A stretch of 64,000 nt of DNA, taken from positions 19,106,607-19,170,606 of the forward strand of contig NC_026656.2 of NCBI RefSeq assembly GCF_000004075.3. The letters run 5' to 3'. Every line of letters begins with the position of its first letter. Position 1 is the stretch's first letter. This stretch comes from Cucumis sativus (taxonomy: Eukaryota > Streptophyta > Magnoliopsida > Cucurbitales > Cucurbitaceae). Of this stretch, positions 16,501 through 30,100 are shown piece after piece. Both the position numbers and the translations under genes were made by a program. The notes under the pieces are model-generated. The model saw nothing but the letters and a program-made list of their open reading frames with translations. It was not told the DNA's origin and did not search any database.

Positions 16501-18766
16501 TTAAATATTAACCTAAAAGAGGAAACAAGAAACGAGACCAAAAGCATGGATACACCGCACTACACTTGCTACATCAAGGTCGTCCCTACTCATTACATTG
16601 GGAAGTATAAAAGTTTTATTTCACAGTATAACTGATGAGGGAAGCAGGACGCTAATTCAGAAAACTGATGGTATTTCTGCTAAAAATTTTGAAGTTCTCT
16701 AAGCCATAGGAAAGATCTCCTCAACAGATGAACGTAATGGTACTACGTAAAATCTTAAATTAAGCTTCCTTCATCTTTATGCCACAAATACAGCTGCAAC
16801 TACAATACATCAGTAAAACCCGTTATCAACTATGGGATGAAGTCTTGAGTAGCAACTAGTCTGTAGGAAACTTGTGTTATAAGGTATGACACTAACAGCA
16901 CAAGTATAGGCAATTCAAGTGCCATCAAGAGGAAAGAGAAGATAGAATCAAGCAGAATTCAGAGCCACACTTATGTACACGAAAAAGTTAGGAAAGGCAC
17001 AAAGAAAAATGAAAAATACTAAAATGTTATGTTCACACACTACTTGTAAGCATGCTGTCAGAGAATCTATAGAACTTATTTTAATATTCATAACCATTAG
17101 ACCAAGCGTAATTCAATCATTCTAGCTAGAAATTTATCAGATTCAAGTTCAAGCCTCTCCAGAATAGTCTGCATTCTTCAATTATAAAAGCTTGCACAAC
17201 CATCTAATTTCTTATATTCCAAGCAAAGGGCAGTGGCAGTGTAATGATGAAAGTTAAAACTTACTGTCCACTGGCTTACAGTTTTCATGTAATGTCTAGG
17301 AATATACATACACAAACATGATAAGACCATACGGTGTTGAGTAAGAGTAAGACAGACCACTGGGTTCCCAGTAAATAATGGAAATGTACTTTCCAAAAAA
17401 TTCTATCAATGTTATATACCTCACTCGGCTCGAATACAAATTGAAAAATTGTCATGTAAGTTATTGAGCCAACCATGACTGGAAATTACTTTGGTATCAA
17501 AGTACTCAGAGTCGAATGTATCCTGAGTCTCCAGGCAATTCATTCTAGCATCCGCCATATTACCAAACCCCTAATAGGCAAGTAGTACTGTTCATTTACG
17601 GCAATTATGTGCTCGTGCTGTTATTTGTTAGTATCAGAACTTTCAATTTAGAAATAAAATCCTTAAGCAGGCTAAAAGCAAGATTCCAAGATGTAACGAA
17701 GCCATAAGCATAAATCAGAGATATAGTAATCACACCTGAGCAGCATACGTCCGTTGGAATGGGCTTTTAGATGCATTGAGCTAAAAAGGGAAAGTTAAAG
17801 ATCAGATGCTACAAACAAGAACAGACAAGAAACAAGCATTAAGGCCTAATACGATGATGTGAATAAGACAAATTCTCAATGTTGTCTGGCAATGTAGAAT
17901 ACGCAAAATAAATCTGCCACGATTCAAGTGAATATATTTAACAAATTAGAATCCACTTAATATATTTAAATAGCTAAGGTACAGTCCAGAAATTATCATC
18001 AAAATACAAGTTCAAAATTCAAAAATCACGTACCGAAATTCAATTCAAGTAAAAAACTCAGAGCTACAATTGACATTGCGATTTCAAACAAATTAAGAAA
18101 CTGAACCTAGCATGATAACCAAGAAGAACCACTAGCGAATGATGTAAGCATACGTTTTGTACGCAAAATGAAATCTACTTACGAATTCTAATTCCTAAAG
18201 TATATTCAAGAATAGTCATGAAATGGACAAAAAAATAGGATCAAAGATTTGTACAGAACTTCAGGAAGCTACATTAGCCTTAAAGAGAATTTTTATATTC
18301 AAGTAGTGAACTCAGGATCATAAGGACATTGACAATTACGAATAAAGAAACGGAACCTGACAAAATGTGATCCAAGATATGTAAATATACCTTTTGTTCA
18401 AAAAATGAAATCAACTTGCGAATGCTTAATTGATAAAGTAATCCAGGAATTCTCATCGATATATAAAAGAAAAGTATTCAGATCACGTAGAAAACTTCAG
18501 AAATCTACATTAGCGTTTACGAAAATGAAAATCAAATCACAAACTCAGAGTTACAATGATAATAACAATTAAGAACAGAGAAACGAAACCTAACATAATA
18601 GACAAGAAGTACGAAAACCAGAAGATAACATTTCCAATGCAATGTGACTCACATCGTTGAATTGAAATAGACCGAGGTCACCAAGGTAGGAAATCGTCCG
18701 TCGTGCCGATTCATTAGGAATGATCAGCTGCACCAATTGCATCGGCTCCGATCGCAGCAGATCCAT
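10542..18766 (-). CDS. VHA-a: V-type proton ATPase subunit a (100-kDa membrane subunit)
   Basis: This is the largest Vo subunit of the endomembrane V-ATPase. Its N-terminal half is a cytosolic stator arm and its C-terminal half forms the proton half-channels against the rotor ring. Eighteen exons (- strand order): 18653-18766, 17736-17780, 16290-16412, 16092-16199, 15777-15887, 15521-15694, 15159-15296, 13935-14042, 13643-13750, 13376-13524, 12850-13003, 12608-12768, 12326-12532, 11986-12169, 11810-11893, 11530-11723, 10843-10902, 10542-10746. They join to 808 residues, near the usual 815-820. Seen: [53 protein letters not shown] and [13 protein letters not shown]716 matches the essential channel Arg (yeast Vph1 R735) and H724 matches H743. 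An in-frame TGA nine codons before the ATG supports the start. Intron 14 uses a GC donor. Loop sequence ([17 protein letters not shown]) fits the tonoplast a2/a3 type, but membrane targeting is inferred. Confidence 0.95.
16237..16254. repeat. Short GA tract in VHA-a intron 3
   Basis: A GA-rich run (AGAGAGAGAGAG) lies in the 90-base intron between exons 3 and 4 of VHA-a, which on the transcribed strand is a polypyrimidine CT tract. Confidence 0.7.
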
Positions 18767-19866
18767 GGAAAAACAGTCAATATCTTCTTCGATAATCGTA
18801 AAAACTCAATGCAGATAAAATAGCAGCCTCGAGATAAATGTCCTGCGATCAAGGTAGATCGAAAGGAAATGTTCGCGGGAGATCACGAACTGAAATTGCA
18901 GTAAAGAATCAGATAATTCGTCGTTTTGCTAGCGACCGTTGGCTCATTTCGCTCCCTTTTTCAACGGCGTTTCTTTATGCCTTATTTGTTTGGCTCGCGC
19001 CTGTAATTTGATTCCTCAACGACTAAAATTTCTGATCCTTGCGCGGTCTCTGTCCTTTCCTTAAACGCACCGGTTTAACTCCACAAGTTGCAATCGCTTA
19101 ATAACAACCACATAGTAAAAATAAGAAAATAATTAAATTTTACTAAATATTTGCTAACATATACGAAAATTTGCGGACACTATGATATTCACTTATATAC
19201 TTCCATCATCATTGTTGATAGATAATAATAGAAGTTTATCGATAATTACTATTGACAGAATCTAAAAGTTTGCTATAATTGATCAATATTGACAGAATCT
19301 AAAATATGCTCTAAAATATCATTAAAATAATATCTTTAATTACGACTTTAAAAATATATCATTAGCATTTTAGTTACAAAAACACCAAATAATATGATTT
19401 TATTAAAATGAATAAAGTAAGATATATTAACGTTGAAGTCAAAAGTTTAATCTCTCGCTTTAAATGTTAGATAAGGAGATATAAGGTTCGTTTGAATTTA
19501 ATTATAAAAAAAATGTTTTTTAATAAACTCATTCTTGTAATTTAAACTCTTTTTCATTAAAATGGTTTAAAATATACTTAAAAATGTATTCGGAGTGACT
19601 TTTATATACTTTACTCTTTTTTGAAAGATAACAAATTAAAATTTATAAAGATTCAGTTTCACGTGAAATTTTGATAAGATTTTATTTTTCAATTTATTTT
19701 AGTAAAATAACCCTAAGTTTATAGTTTAGACCTATGACGAATCATATCGAAAATATTTAAAAGTATAACAAAATATTAGGGAGATCGTTCAGATAAGAAA
19801 GTAAACATTTTCATTTATTTCAAAACATCAATTTAGTTATGAATTAATAATCCTTAAACGGTACAG

Positions 19867-19966
19867 TTAATTCTAATTACGCCTACGAGGACCAATCATT
19901 AATGGAAGGTAGCTATCCCAACTTGACAACTTTCTTTTTTTACTTCATTTGAAAGCAATTTACAAA
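19867..19966 (+). repeat. Direct repeat, right copy, upstream of VHA-a
   Basis: This is the partner of 10159-10253 with the same order of short identical blocks. Partial versions of its distal part (CTTCATTTGAAAGCAATTTAC) recur at about 20127-20150, 20270-20300 and 21045-21078, suggesting repeated local duplication. Confidence 0.7.
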
Positions 19967-22964
19967 TTAAGAAATCACATTGATTTATGTATATATGATT
20001 TTGTAATCAGATCACAATCTTTAGATACTTTTAGTAATTTCAGCTTTTAATTTGGATAATCCTTTATGGGCTAAATATAGCTTCTTGTCACAGAAGTAAC
20101 AATCTCAAGAACGATGCCTATTTCATCCTTTCACTTCCTTTGAAAGCAAATCACGTATTAAACTAACTAACTTTTTAATTATCAAAATCTATTTTTAATA
20201 ATTCTCATCTTTTATTTCATGACATTATCCTTTATACTACACCCTCATAAAGGAGAAGTGACAACAAACTAATCTTTTCTACTTAATTTCAAAGCAAACT
20301 ATACATTAAAACTTAGGCCTACTAGATTGCAATAATTTTATTTAATCATCAATTTTTTTTTTATTATTATTATAAAAACTCGTAATAATTATTGAAGATC
20401 GAATAAATTTTGTATTATCTAATAAAGCAGCAAAATGAACCAAATCCTTTATAGAATGAACTTTCGATTTTGTATTTTTGAATCTATCAGCAATATCTCT
20501 AGACGTATTTTAAAAAGTTTACTATAGACCAATGGATCTGCATATTTGTATTTTTTATATATACATATTTGAACGTTAAAAATGAATATAATATAACTGT
20601 GTATCTAATAAGTTTTTAGAACTATAAGTATTTGACATATTCAACATTTATTTTAGACAAATAAATTGACGAATCCAATTGGAGACACAAAATATCTTAT
20701 TTGATACCGCATTTAATTTTGTCAATTAAATTTATTCATTTTTTAAAAAATGTTGAAAATATAATGTTCTTAAGACCATTCAGTACACACAAAATTGAAT
20801 GCTTCGGAATTTATTAAACACTTTTCAAGATGAACTTAACTTGATAATAACTGACATGACTTTGAGTTATGAGGTTGAAAGTTTGATCACATCCCATAAT
20901 TATATCTTTATATCCTTATAAGAAAGTTTGGAGAACAAAATTTATAATTTCATACCATTTTTAGAACTCTTCAAATCTTATTCTCAATTAATTATATGTA
21001 TGGTATGGTATGGTACGTATAATAATCCTTACTCTTCTACAAACAGCTACACCTTTCTATGCTTCATTTGAAAGCTAACCAAAAAAAAAAAGCTTTAGGA
21101 AAGCTACATAAAACCATGAAACATTAAATAGACATCAAAATCATATGGTTGCAAGGTCACAATCCTCCACAAACTAGCAGTTTCTTGTAGAATATGTTAC
21201 CATTTAATATTGGGCGTAACTAACTTTAGAGTTAGAGTTTGGTGAATATATTTAAATGCAAGATTACAAATATGAGCGACATTGCTTGGTCGTAGGGTGC
21301 TACCAACTAATAATCGAGGTTGCTGCAAACAAAAGAATGATATACGTAAAATAATCAGCATGTGATGCATGAAAATCAAGGACCACGGGTTTTGGACATA
21401 CATGCGACGTCGTTCTGAGGGTGAGATATATTCTTAACCAAATTTATTGAGATTAATTATTTTCATTGATGTCACACATTAGAAAAAGAAAACTTTGTTA
21501 GATCCCTATGTTTAACAATGATACTATTTTTTCATTCACTAGATTTTAAGTATTTTATTAAATAATAATATTAGTAAAATTTGAAATACGTCTCGGCTTT
21601 TTCAAATATTATGAATTTCTATTCCATGTGTGTAAGTTGTATTTTTCCTTAACGTCTCTTTAATATATCTTATATTTATGTAAAATTTAATTGTGTCTAT
21701 TAATGTACTTACAAATACCGATAGAAGTATATATTAATATTATTGTAGATAGGTTAAATTACAAGTTTAATAACCTATTCCTTTCTGATAAATCTTTAAA
21801 CTTGAAAATGCATTTAGATTTATAATTTATATATATTGTCTAATAGGGCTGTAAAGCTTAAAAGTGTCTAAATAAAATCTTGTGCCTATTAAATTGTGTT
21901 TACTACATTCATTTTTCTTTTAAATGTCTAACAAATCTGGGATTTTCTTAATGCTTGAACCACAGTTCTAAAAACTTATTCCATACAAAATTAAATGTTA
22001 CTTTCGTTACTAAATTTATAATTCAATCTTAAACTTACTAAAAAATGATTAAACACAACGTAATTTTAATTCATCTATCCAACTAAAGCAAAACTTTTCA
22101 TATTACTTTATGAACATCAAAATTAGCATAAGAACTTACCAGTTCAACCTCTCTAACTCCCTAAACATCCCTAACCCGCGATATAGCTCAATAGGGTAAA
22201 TAATGTGTATACTCAACTCAGGACAAAATTGAGCAAATGCTTGAATCTCTCAACTTCTTATATGATTATGCTAAGAAAAAAAAAAAGAGTACCACTCTCG
22301 TATGTTCTACACTACACTCACATCTCTATTTATTCTCTTCAATTGCAAAAGAAAAAATAAAAATAGCATTTTAAAAAATTGATCACACGACAACTTGTGA
22401 TTGAGCATTTGGATAAGATTTACAAAGATGAATGTGATTCGAGATGCCGTATTATTTTTCAATGTAAGAAAAAATGACAGAATGTCAAGACCCAACTTGA
22501 AGTTAGTAGAATAGATTATTATAATTCATTTCATGTTTAGAATTTAGAATTACAAATATAATAGTGATGTTCGTAACTATTTATAATCTACCATATTAAG
22601 TATAATAAATATTATTTCAAACTTTTCTGATGCTCTCCACTTTTTATCTGTCATTGTTTGTTATAGTGTTGGTTATTTTCTAACCTAACTAAAATTAATC
22701 AACACCCAATACTATTATATAGAATTTACAAATTATATATTATAACCACACATTGTTATAATAAACTTAGCAATCTCAAGCAACACTTAATAAAAAAAAT
22801 GTTGCTTTTATTGAGTTGGGAAAAAAAATAGGAGCATTAAATAAAAAGGGGAAATGTGAAAGAGAGTGGGGTATTTTCCTAAATCTAAAATTCTAGGCAT
22901 TAGGAGACAAGAAGTAGCATTTATGGTGGGGGGGGAAGAAGGAAGTAGAATAGGTAAAGAGATT

Positions 22965-22984
22965 GACAGACAGACAGACAGACA
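22965..22984 (+). repeat. (GACA)5 microsatellite
   Basis: Five perfect GACA units lie between a GA-rich stretch and a CA-rich stretch. Confidence 0.95.
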
Positions 22985-23329
22985 CATACACAAAACACAA
23001 AAGAGAAAGAGAGAAAGATAGGAATCAATAATCAATTGGTGCAGGCAGATGATCAGTGATAGGGCAAATAATAAACAATAATGAAAGAGTTTCACCAAAT
23101 CAAGCATAAAAGTGATGAAGAATGTACTGTTTCCGAACACCCCCAATATTGGCCTCATTGGGCAATAGGCATTACCATTTTTTCAAAAAAAATGGCCGCC
23201 CCATGCCATGCAAATTGGCAGTGCATGCGGTAAATTTGGACCACCCTTCCATTTTGTAGTACTCTCCGGCTGCGTAATATATAATATAGAGATCAGCCAA
23301 ACATAGCAAAAGAGATATAATTAAGCTCT

Positions 23330-23520
23330 TCAGCTCGGGCAGCTGGCTGGCTCTTTTGCATGCGCATGAGGTCTCCCCATCCCCTATACACACACACTAT
23401 ATATATATAAATGCTATTAAACTTAACCAACAAAAAAAAATACTCTTCTCTCTCTCCCTCTCTCACAAATCCCTAAAACCCCTACTACATCCTTTGAATC
23501 TCGATTCATCATTTAAGAAA
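23330..23520 (+). promoter_or_regulatory. Orphan Pol II promoter-like block
   Basis: GCATGCGCATG (RY-like, 23358-23368) is followed by CCCCATCCCC, a TATA box (ACTATATATATATAAATG, about 23396-23413) and then a leader rich in TC and AAC (CTCTTCTCTCTCTCCCTCTC), a typical plant transcription-start context. I recognise no downstream protein, so this may be the start of a non-coding RNA or only a chance arrangement. Confidence 0.35.
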
Positions 23521-26500
23521 ATTATTCAATGTTGATTTGTTACTATTGTTATACATGTAGTTAAGAGAGATTTAATAATATTGTCAGGACCAATAATAAT
23601 AATAGACGACTCTCCACTTATCTCTATATTACTTAATTACGTTGGAAATTGTGTATGCATATGAGAACTTTGAAGGTCGGAAAATATCTTCGTGGTAGTA
23701 GTAAATATGTTTGGAAATTAGACATAACCTCCCAATATTAGTTTTATATACAATGGAAAGGGTGGATAGAAGAGAAATGTGGCAGATGTGTAAATAGAGA
23801 AGAGAACATAATGTACGTCCTCCCCTAATCCAAAGGAAACTATTGATTGTTCCTTTCAATTCTCAAAAGACTCCAAATGACATAGTCACCATCTATCACA
23901 GGAAACGAGAGAGGAGGTGCTTTTGTAACGTTGATGAATCCCATTCCGGAGAGCAAGGTTGATGTGAACGTGGTAAAAAGGAAAGAATCCAAATTCAGGA
24001 AGCAACCATAGCTTTAGAATTTTTTCTCTTAACAAAGAAGAACTAGAGGACAGAGGAGTTGGATCCAATACATTGAGTTATCATAAATAAGTTGACACAA
24101 ACATAGCACCATCGATAGATTTAGTATAGACTCAAGAGCCGCACCTTTTATTTTATACTCTTAATATCATTATCACTATCATTGTCATTATCATTAATTT
24201 ACTCAATGATAAAAATATTGCACTACACTTAAGTTCAAGCTTAAATTTTACATTTTTTTTTCAAATTATTCTTATTGAAATTTAATACCCCCATCAACCA
24301 AATTGATAGATCTGCCACTCCATACCATCATTGCCATTAAAAAAGAGTATAAAGTTATATATATGTGTGTATGATATGAGCTAGCTAGAGATATGGTACT
24401 CATATAAAGATGTTATCTTGATCCACTTATATTTTTGCAACCTTCTTTTTCATTTTCTTTAGCTAATACGATAGAGTGATATATATTTATCGGTCTCAAA
24501 TTGGCTAGAAGAGTAGTAGTGTGGATGCTTGATGATGTTCCTGAAATAAATTTAAAGTTGTGCAAGGATAGATTGTAAAATGATCGAAGCAATCGAGGGT
24601 AAAAAATAGCTAACTATATTGTAGCAATTCTTTTCAAGAATTGTTTAACTAAAAAGTATAAGGCCACTCATCCATATAATTTTTGCTTTTAACTATACAT
24701 CAAAGTTGAAGTCAAATTAAATTACTGATTAGCAAAGCATATTTAAACATTAATAAAAGATTGTCATGTCAATCTCTAATGAGTAAACTCGTTTTTTATA
24801 AAGATCAAATATTTTTCAATGGCCTTACTTCTAATAATTGAATGGACCAAACAAATATGGTGCGGTCTTAGACCAATCAAAGGCAATTTTATAAGGTTGA
24901 ATGCTAGATAGGTTATTTTTACTATACATATTTTAAGAATCAATGAGAATTAATGAGGCATATATCTCGGTGACCACTCCCAATAATTTCTCTTAATAAC
25001 AGAAAAACTTCTCAATCGTAGACCGATTGGAAGTAGTCTTTTTGGGGCCGAAAGCTACCAATAGAGCTTTTATTTATATATATATATTTTTAAGAATTTA
25101 TAATATTATTGTTGATTTTTCATAAACACCTTGAAATAATTTCTTGAAACAAAAAATTGATACGAGGGTTAGAAGAAAATTGTGATCTAGTGTACGGTGG
25201 TAGCTCTTATATGAGTTGGAAACCTAAATATTATCACAATTGAATTAACTTTTCAAGTGTTTACAGGTATTTAAACAACTCATTCCAAATCACCACCCTA
25301 TACTTTTTCATAAATTTCTATCTTTGCTTTAAGGTTAATTATTGAAAGATATACTGGATATTATTGACATCTTTTTCAAAGAATATGTTCATTTTAAAAT
25401 AAAATTAAAAAAAGGGACCAATTTTAGGGATTATTTTCCTTTTTTTGGTAATTATATATCAAATATTAGAAAATTGGAACATGGGCATTTTGATGTCAAT
25501 AAAAGAAACTGTTGTATTCAAAGTTTTGACTAGAAGATTGAATTAATTGGGTGATGGTGATGATACAGAGACAATATATAATAATTCACCCTAATTGAAT
25601 TTTGGAGTGAAGGATGGCAATTTTGGATCCTCCTGAATTATATAAATGTCTTCAGAAAACAGCTAGGAATAAGTTATTTGAATCATAACTCATGCCATGT
25701 CTCAACCTTTAATAATTGTACATATAAATCAATATGTTCAATTTTTTGAAATATTAAATGCTTTTTCTAATAATTATTTTATTTTCCCTTATTTCTCAAA
25801 AGAATAATTTTTTCACAGTTAAATTACGCCATCTCTTGATTTTTCAAATACTCAACATTATTTTCTAAAAATATAGAAAATAATTTTTTTTTTTTGTTAC
25901 TTTTAAACGTAAAATAATTGTTGATTCCATTTTTTAAAAAAATAATTATTGTCTTAGTTATATGTTTATAATGAGCTTGCCAATACATTTTGTTGTTGTA
26001 AAATTACCTACCCTATCTCATTAGGTCATTCATGATAAAATTCTTCGGGATGCTAAAGTGTTAGTTTCATAAATAGCCATAATAACGATGTATATTTTGG
26101 GGAGGAATTGACATTTTAGCTTTGCACTCTAATTCTCTTAAAATAAATACATTGTGAATTTTCAATTCTCAATTCATCGAATTAAATAGTAAAAATAGTG
26201 CCTATATGATGTTATTTTTTCCTCTCTTTTTTTTCATTAGAAGGTGTAATTTTGGTCTCTTTATTAGTGAAAAATTAAAACAGTCAGTTGATGATTTGCA
26301 CTTCAATGTAATTGAGAAAATTGAAATTTTGAAAAAAATGACACTACATATCAAATTATTATATATGGGTTAAATTACCATTTTAGTTTCATATTAAAAG
26401 AAACCGCCATAATTTTTTTTGATTTAGTTAAATTGAACATATTCCGTCCTAAACTTTCAAACCTGTGTTTATTACATTCGTAAATTTTTTAAACACTATA

Positions 26501-27151
26501 TTGGAGTTTTAAAATAAGTTTGTGAGGTATTTGACACAAATTTTAAAAATAATATCATTTAATTACCTTTAAAAATTGAAGGATCCAATGAACACAACTC
26601 TTCTTAAACTTTAATTTAACATAATATATTTACGATACTTAATACAATACTATCGTGAATTTTCATGTTTAGTTTTCTTTGGCTGTATTTTATATATGTT
26701 TATGTTTTAATCCTAAAACTTTAAATGAAAATGATTTAAGTCCTTAATTATTCTTTCCTTTTGATGGGTAAAAAAATTATTTCCTCTAAAATATTAAACA
26801 ATAATTTATTATATATTTTAACATAAATTATTTATATTTATTTTGTTGATGATCTGTTTAACTTAATAATAATTATTATTATCATAATAAAATGTTTAAT
26901 CTCTATCATTACAATAATTGAGCCAATAACGATCCAAAATGTAAAGTTCGAAGAAAGCTCTAAACTTATAGTTACATGTTTAATATATTTAGGTTTCATA
27001 ATGTAGATTTTTTATGAAGACAAGTAGCATAATATGGAAAAGGACAAACAACGTTTATATAAATATTTTAGAATTTAAAAGAGAGAGTATTTAACATTAA
27101 TGTAGCAAAAACCAAATTAAAATGTAGGAAAAAAGTAAAATAAGATTGAAA

Positions 27152-27171
27152 CTATATATATATATATATAT
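27152..27171. repeat. (TA)n microsatellite
   Basis: About ten perfect TA units. Confidence 0.9.
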
Positions 27172-30100
27172 TTGGGCTAAAGACAAATCCAAGTGGGATT
27201 GTAAATGAATTTAGACGTCCCCCACCACATGCCCATTTCCACTAGAACTAGGAAGAGAATCCAATTTCAAATCTTGATAATAGGAAGAGAGAGATAATAG
27301 GAATACAGCCCTAGAGAGATAGATTTTCTTTATATATATAGATGAGTTTATAAAGTTAGAGATTTAATAAGATTATAAATATATATATTTTTTAATATAG
27401 GTCTAAAAGAATACAAATGTAACATCAAATGGAGGGAAGTGATGGATTAGGTATATTCAAGGGGGGTTTTATTAATGCATTTAATTTGGGGTAGAGAGAG
27501 TCCATTTCATTTGAAAGAGACGGCACATTCACATACCAAATAATTCCTCACTCCTCCTTCCTTAACACCCTTCCCATCCCTAAAAATATATTTTTTTTAA
27601 TAAAAAAAATAACGTTCCTTCATTGTCACGTTAGGTTTCTAAAACAAACATAATTTAATTGACATATGACCATATACATAAGATCATAAGAGATTTGATC
27701 ATTCTTCTCCTCTTCTTCGTAATATGGTCAAATTTAAGAAGAAGAAAAATCTCTTCCACTTTTTCTCCCTTATTCAATTAGATTACGTGGTCTTCTAAAT
27801 ATTTGTGTTCATGAAAATACTCTTGAAATTTGTTAAATATTTCAAAACTTTTTACAAAAGTTGCAATATTACTTCTAACATTTCGTAATGTTACAAAATT
27901 ATTTTTTCTTACGATAAATAGTAATTAGAGTTCTAAGACGAAAATTAATATTATTTTAGTTGTTTTACAGCATAAGCATTGGAGGATTTCTCTTATTTGT
28001 AGAGTATATGCATAAACCTTTTTAAAAAAAAAGTAAAACCTGAACTACCAAACTATAGCTAGGTTGACATTTCAAGTTTTATTTTGCAATAATACCCACA
28101 CTCACTCAAATTATTATATTTTATTTGTATATACAATGTTATTCCTTTATGAATTATTTAGTACAAACTTTCACCTTATGTATCTTCCGTTGATGTGCTG
28201 ATGTATATGTAACCTTTCATACACTTAATTTTAAAATTTGAAAGTGTGGAATGTGAAACTTTTAAATACATCATCGAAATTGATTTGAAAAATTCACAAT
28301 CAATCTGTGATAGACTATGATAGACTATTATATATGTCTATCGTCATATTGTAATATTTGAAGGTTTATATTTCGTGAAATGAACTTATTTTTAATCATA
28401 GAAATATGAAGGGCCGATGGATATTGGCTGAGATATTTATTTTTAACCTTTTTTTCTTTTTTTTTTTATTTATTTTAGAATTATTATTCGGCATTATTGC
28501 AACTCACATGCAAAGTTATAAATATGAACCACAGGCAACACTCATGAATGACGTGGTAATGTATACTTTTTTTAGGAAATGGTTTTTTTTAGAAAAATAT
28601 ATAGGTCAAATAAATTGTAAATTGAAAATAAATAAAAAGAAATCATAAAAAGCTCTTTTTCGAAATGCTCCCATATATGTACATAGCTGCATAGTTTTCG
28701 AAAACAAACTTTTTTTTCAATTTTAAATTTGATCAAGTTTTCAAAAATATAGCAAGAGAAAAAAAAAAAAAGAAAAGGAATCTTATTTTAGAAAACTTAA
28801 ATTATTATCATCAAACAAAAGTGTGGTTGCAAAAAGTTTATTGCATATATATGTGTATTTATATTCCTTTTGTCATCTTTTAAGTCATTTCATATATAAT
28901 CTATCATTATTACGTAAATTCATTCTAATTCTAATAGGATGAAAACAACCCAAACATGTTTAATAATGGTGCTACCAATTTAGGTGAAGTTTTCTTAGGT
29001 TAAGTATATAGGGTGATGAATTGGAGATTGTCACTTTCTTTCATGTCTATCGAGGTCAAATTTGGTTGATGCACGGTGTTGCAAGAAAAGTTTTGAAGAA
29101 TATATCTTGTATCTTCTACTACGTTTTCTCCTTATTATGAGTGGTTTATTTTATCTATGTCACGTGATTTTCTCGTATAGTTGTTTGCTTGTATTGTTTC
29201 TTTTAAGAGTATAAGAAATAAGTAGAATATTTTTTAAAAAATAAGATTGATCTATATTTATATTTATCAAAACGGCTAGTTGTCTTAACAAATAAATCTA
29301 CTAATGGACCAAGAAAACGAATTACACCAACTCATGATTGATTTGAAATTATTAAGCGTATATATGTTAGAGGATTAAGAAAATGGCAAACAAATCAATA
29401 ATTAAACGTAAGAACCAAAAACTAAGTTTGAAGTTTTTGTTCGTAACCATATAATGAGAGTGGGAATCGAATTTTGAATTTAAAGTGATCGATATAGCAC
29501 ATGCCTTATGTGTTAACTGTAAAGTTGGAGGCCGAATACGTTTGACAATTTATTGAATTCTCAAATTTATTGTTTTCTTTTTTATAATTCCATATGTCCA
29601 TATAAAAATAATTCAGACAAGCATAAGAGAATTATTAGCCAATATTTAAAGTGTAGCTGTATATTTATATATATTGATCAAATAATGAATATAACACATT
29701 TATAAATTATTATTTTTCTCCCTTTAAAAAGGATTGCTGCAATTATATTTTCTTGAAAATTGTAATGAGTACTGGTTGTCTTTGATTTTAAAGACATGAC
29801 TTCCTTTTTACAATGATATATCCTATGTTTATTATTTTAATTTCTTTTATTTAACCATAATTTTAAATTTTAGTAAAAAGTTCTTCTTCTTCTTTTTAAT
29901 AGCTTTGTTTTATACATTATTCTAAGAGAAATGGTTCAATCAAGATTGAGATGGAAACAGTTAAAAAGAAACTGGAACTGACAAATCTAACAGTACATAC
30001 TTTGTATATTTTCATATTTAAAATAGACCCATTTCTTGGACTACATATATATCATAAAAAACACACACAAACAAACACATTTTTTTAAAAAAAAGCCTAA

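Noticed and set aside
23195..23225. miR408-like GGCAGTGCAT on the + strand (ATGCACTGCC on the - strand)
   Set aside because: Only the first ten bases match miR408; the rest differs and no matching star arm was found.
24525..24545. CTTGATGATG resembling the core of miR172
   Set aside because: The flanking bases do not match and no hairpin partner was seen.
28406..28648. 80-codon frame with a hydrophobic stretch
   Set aside because: The hydrophobicity comes from a T-run giving consecutive Phe; no domain, no conserved start context.
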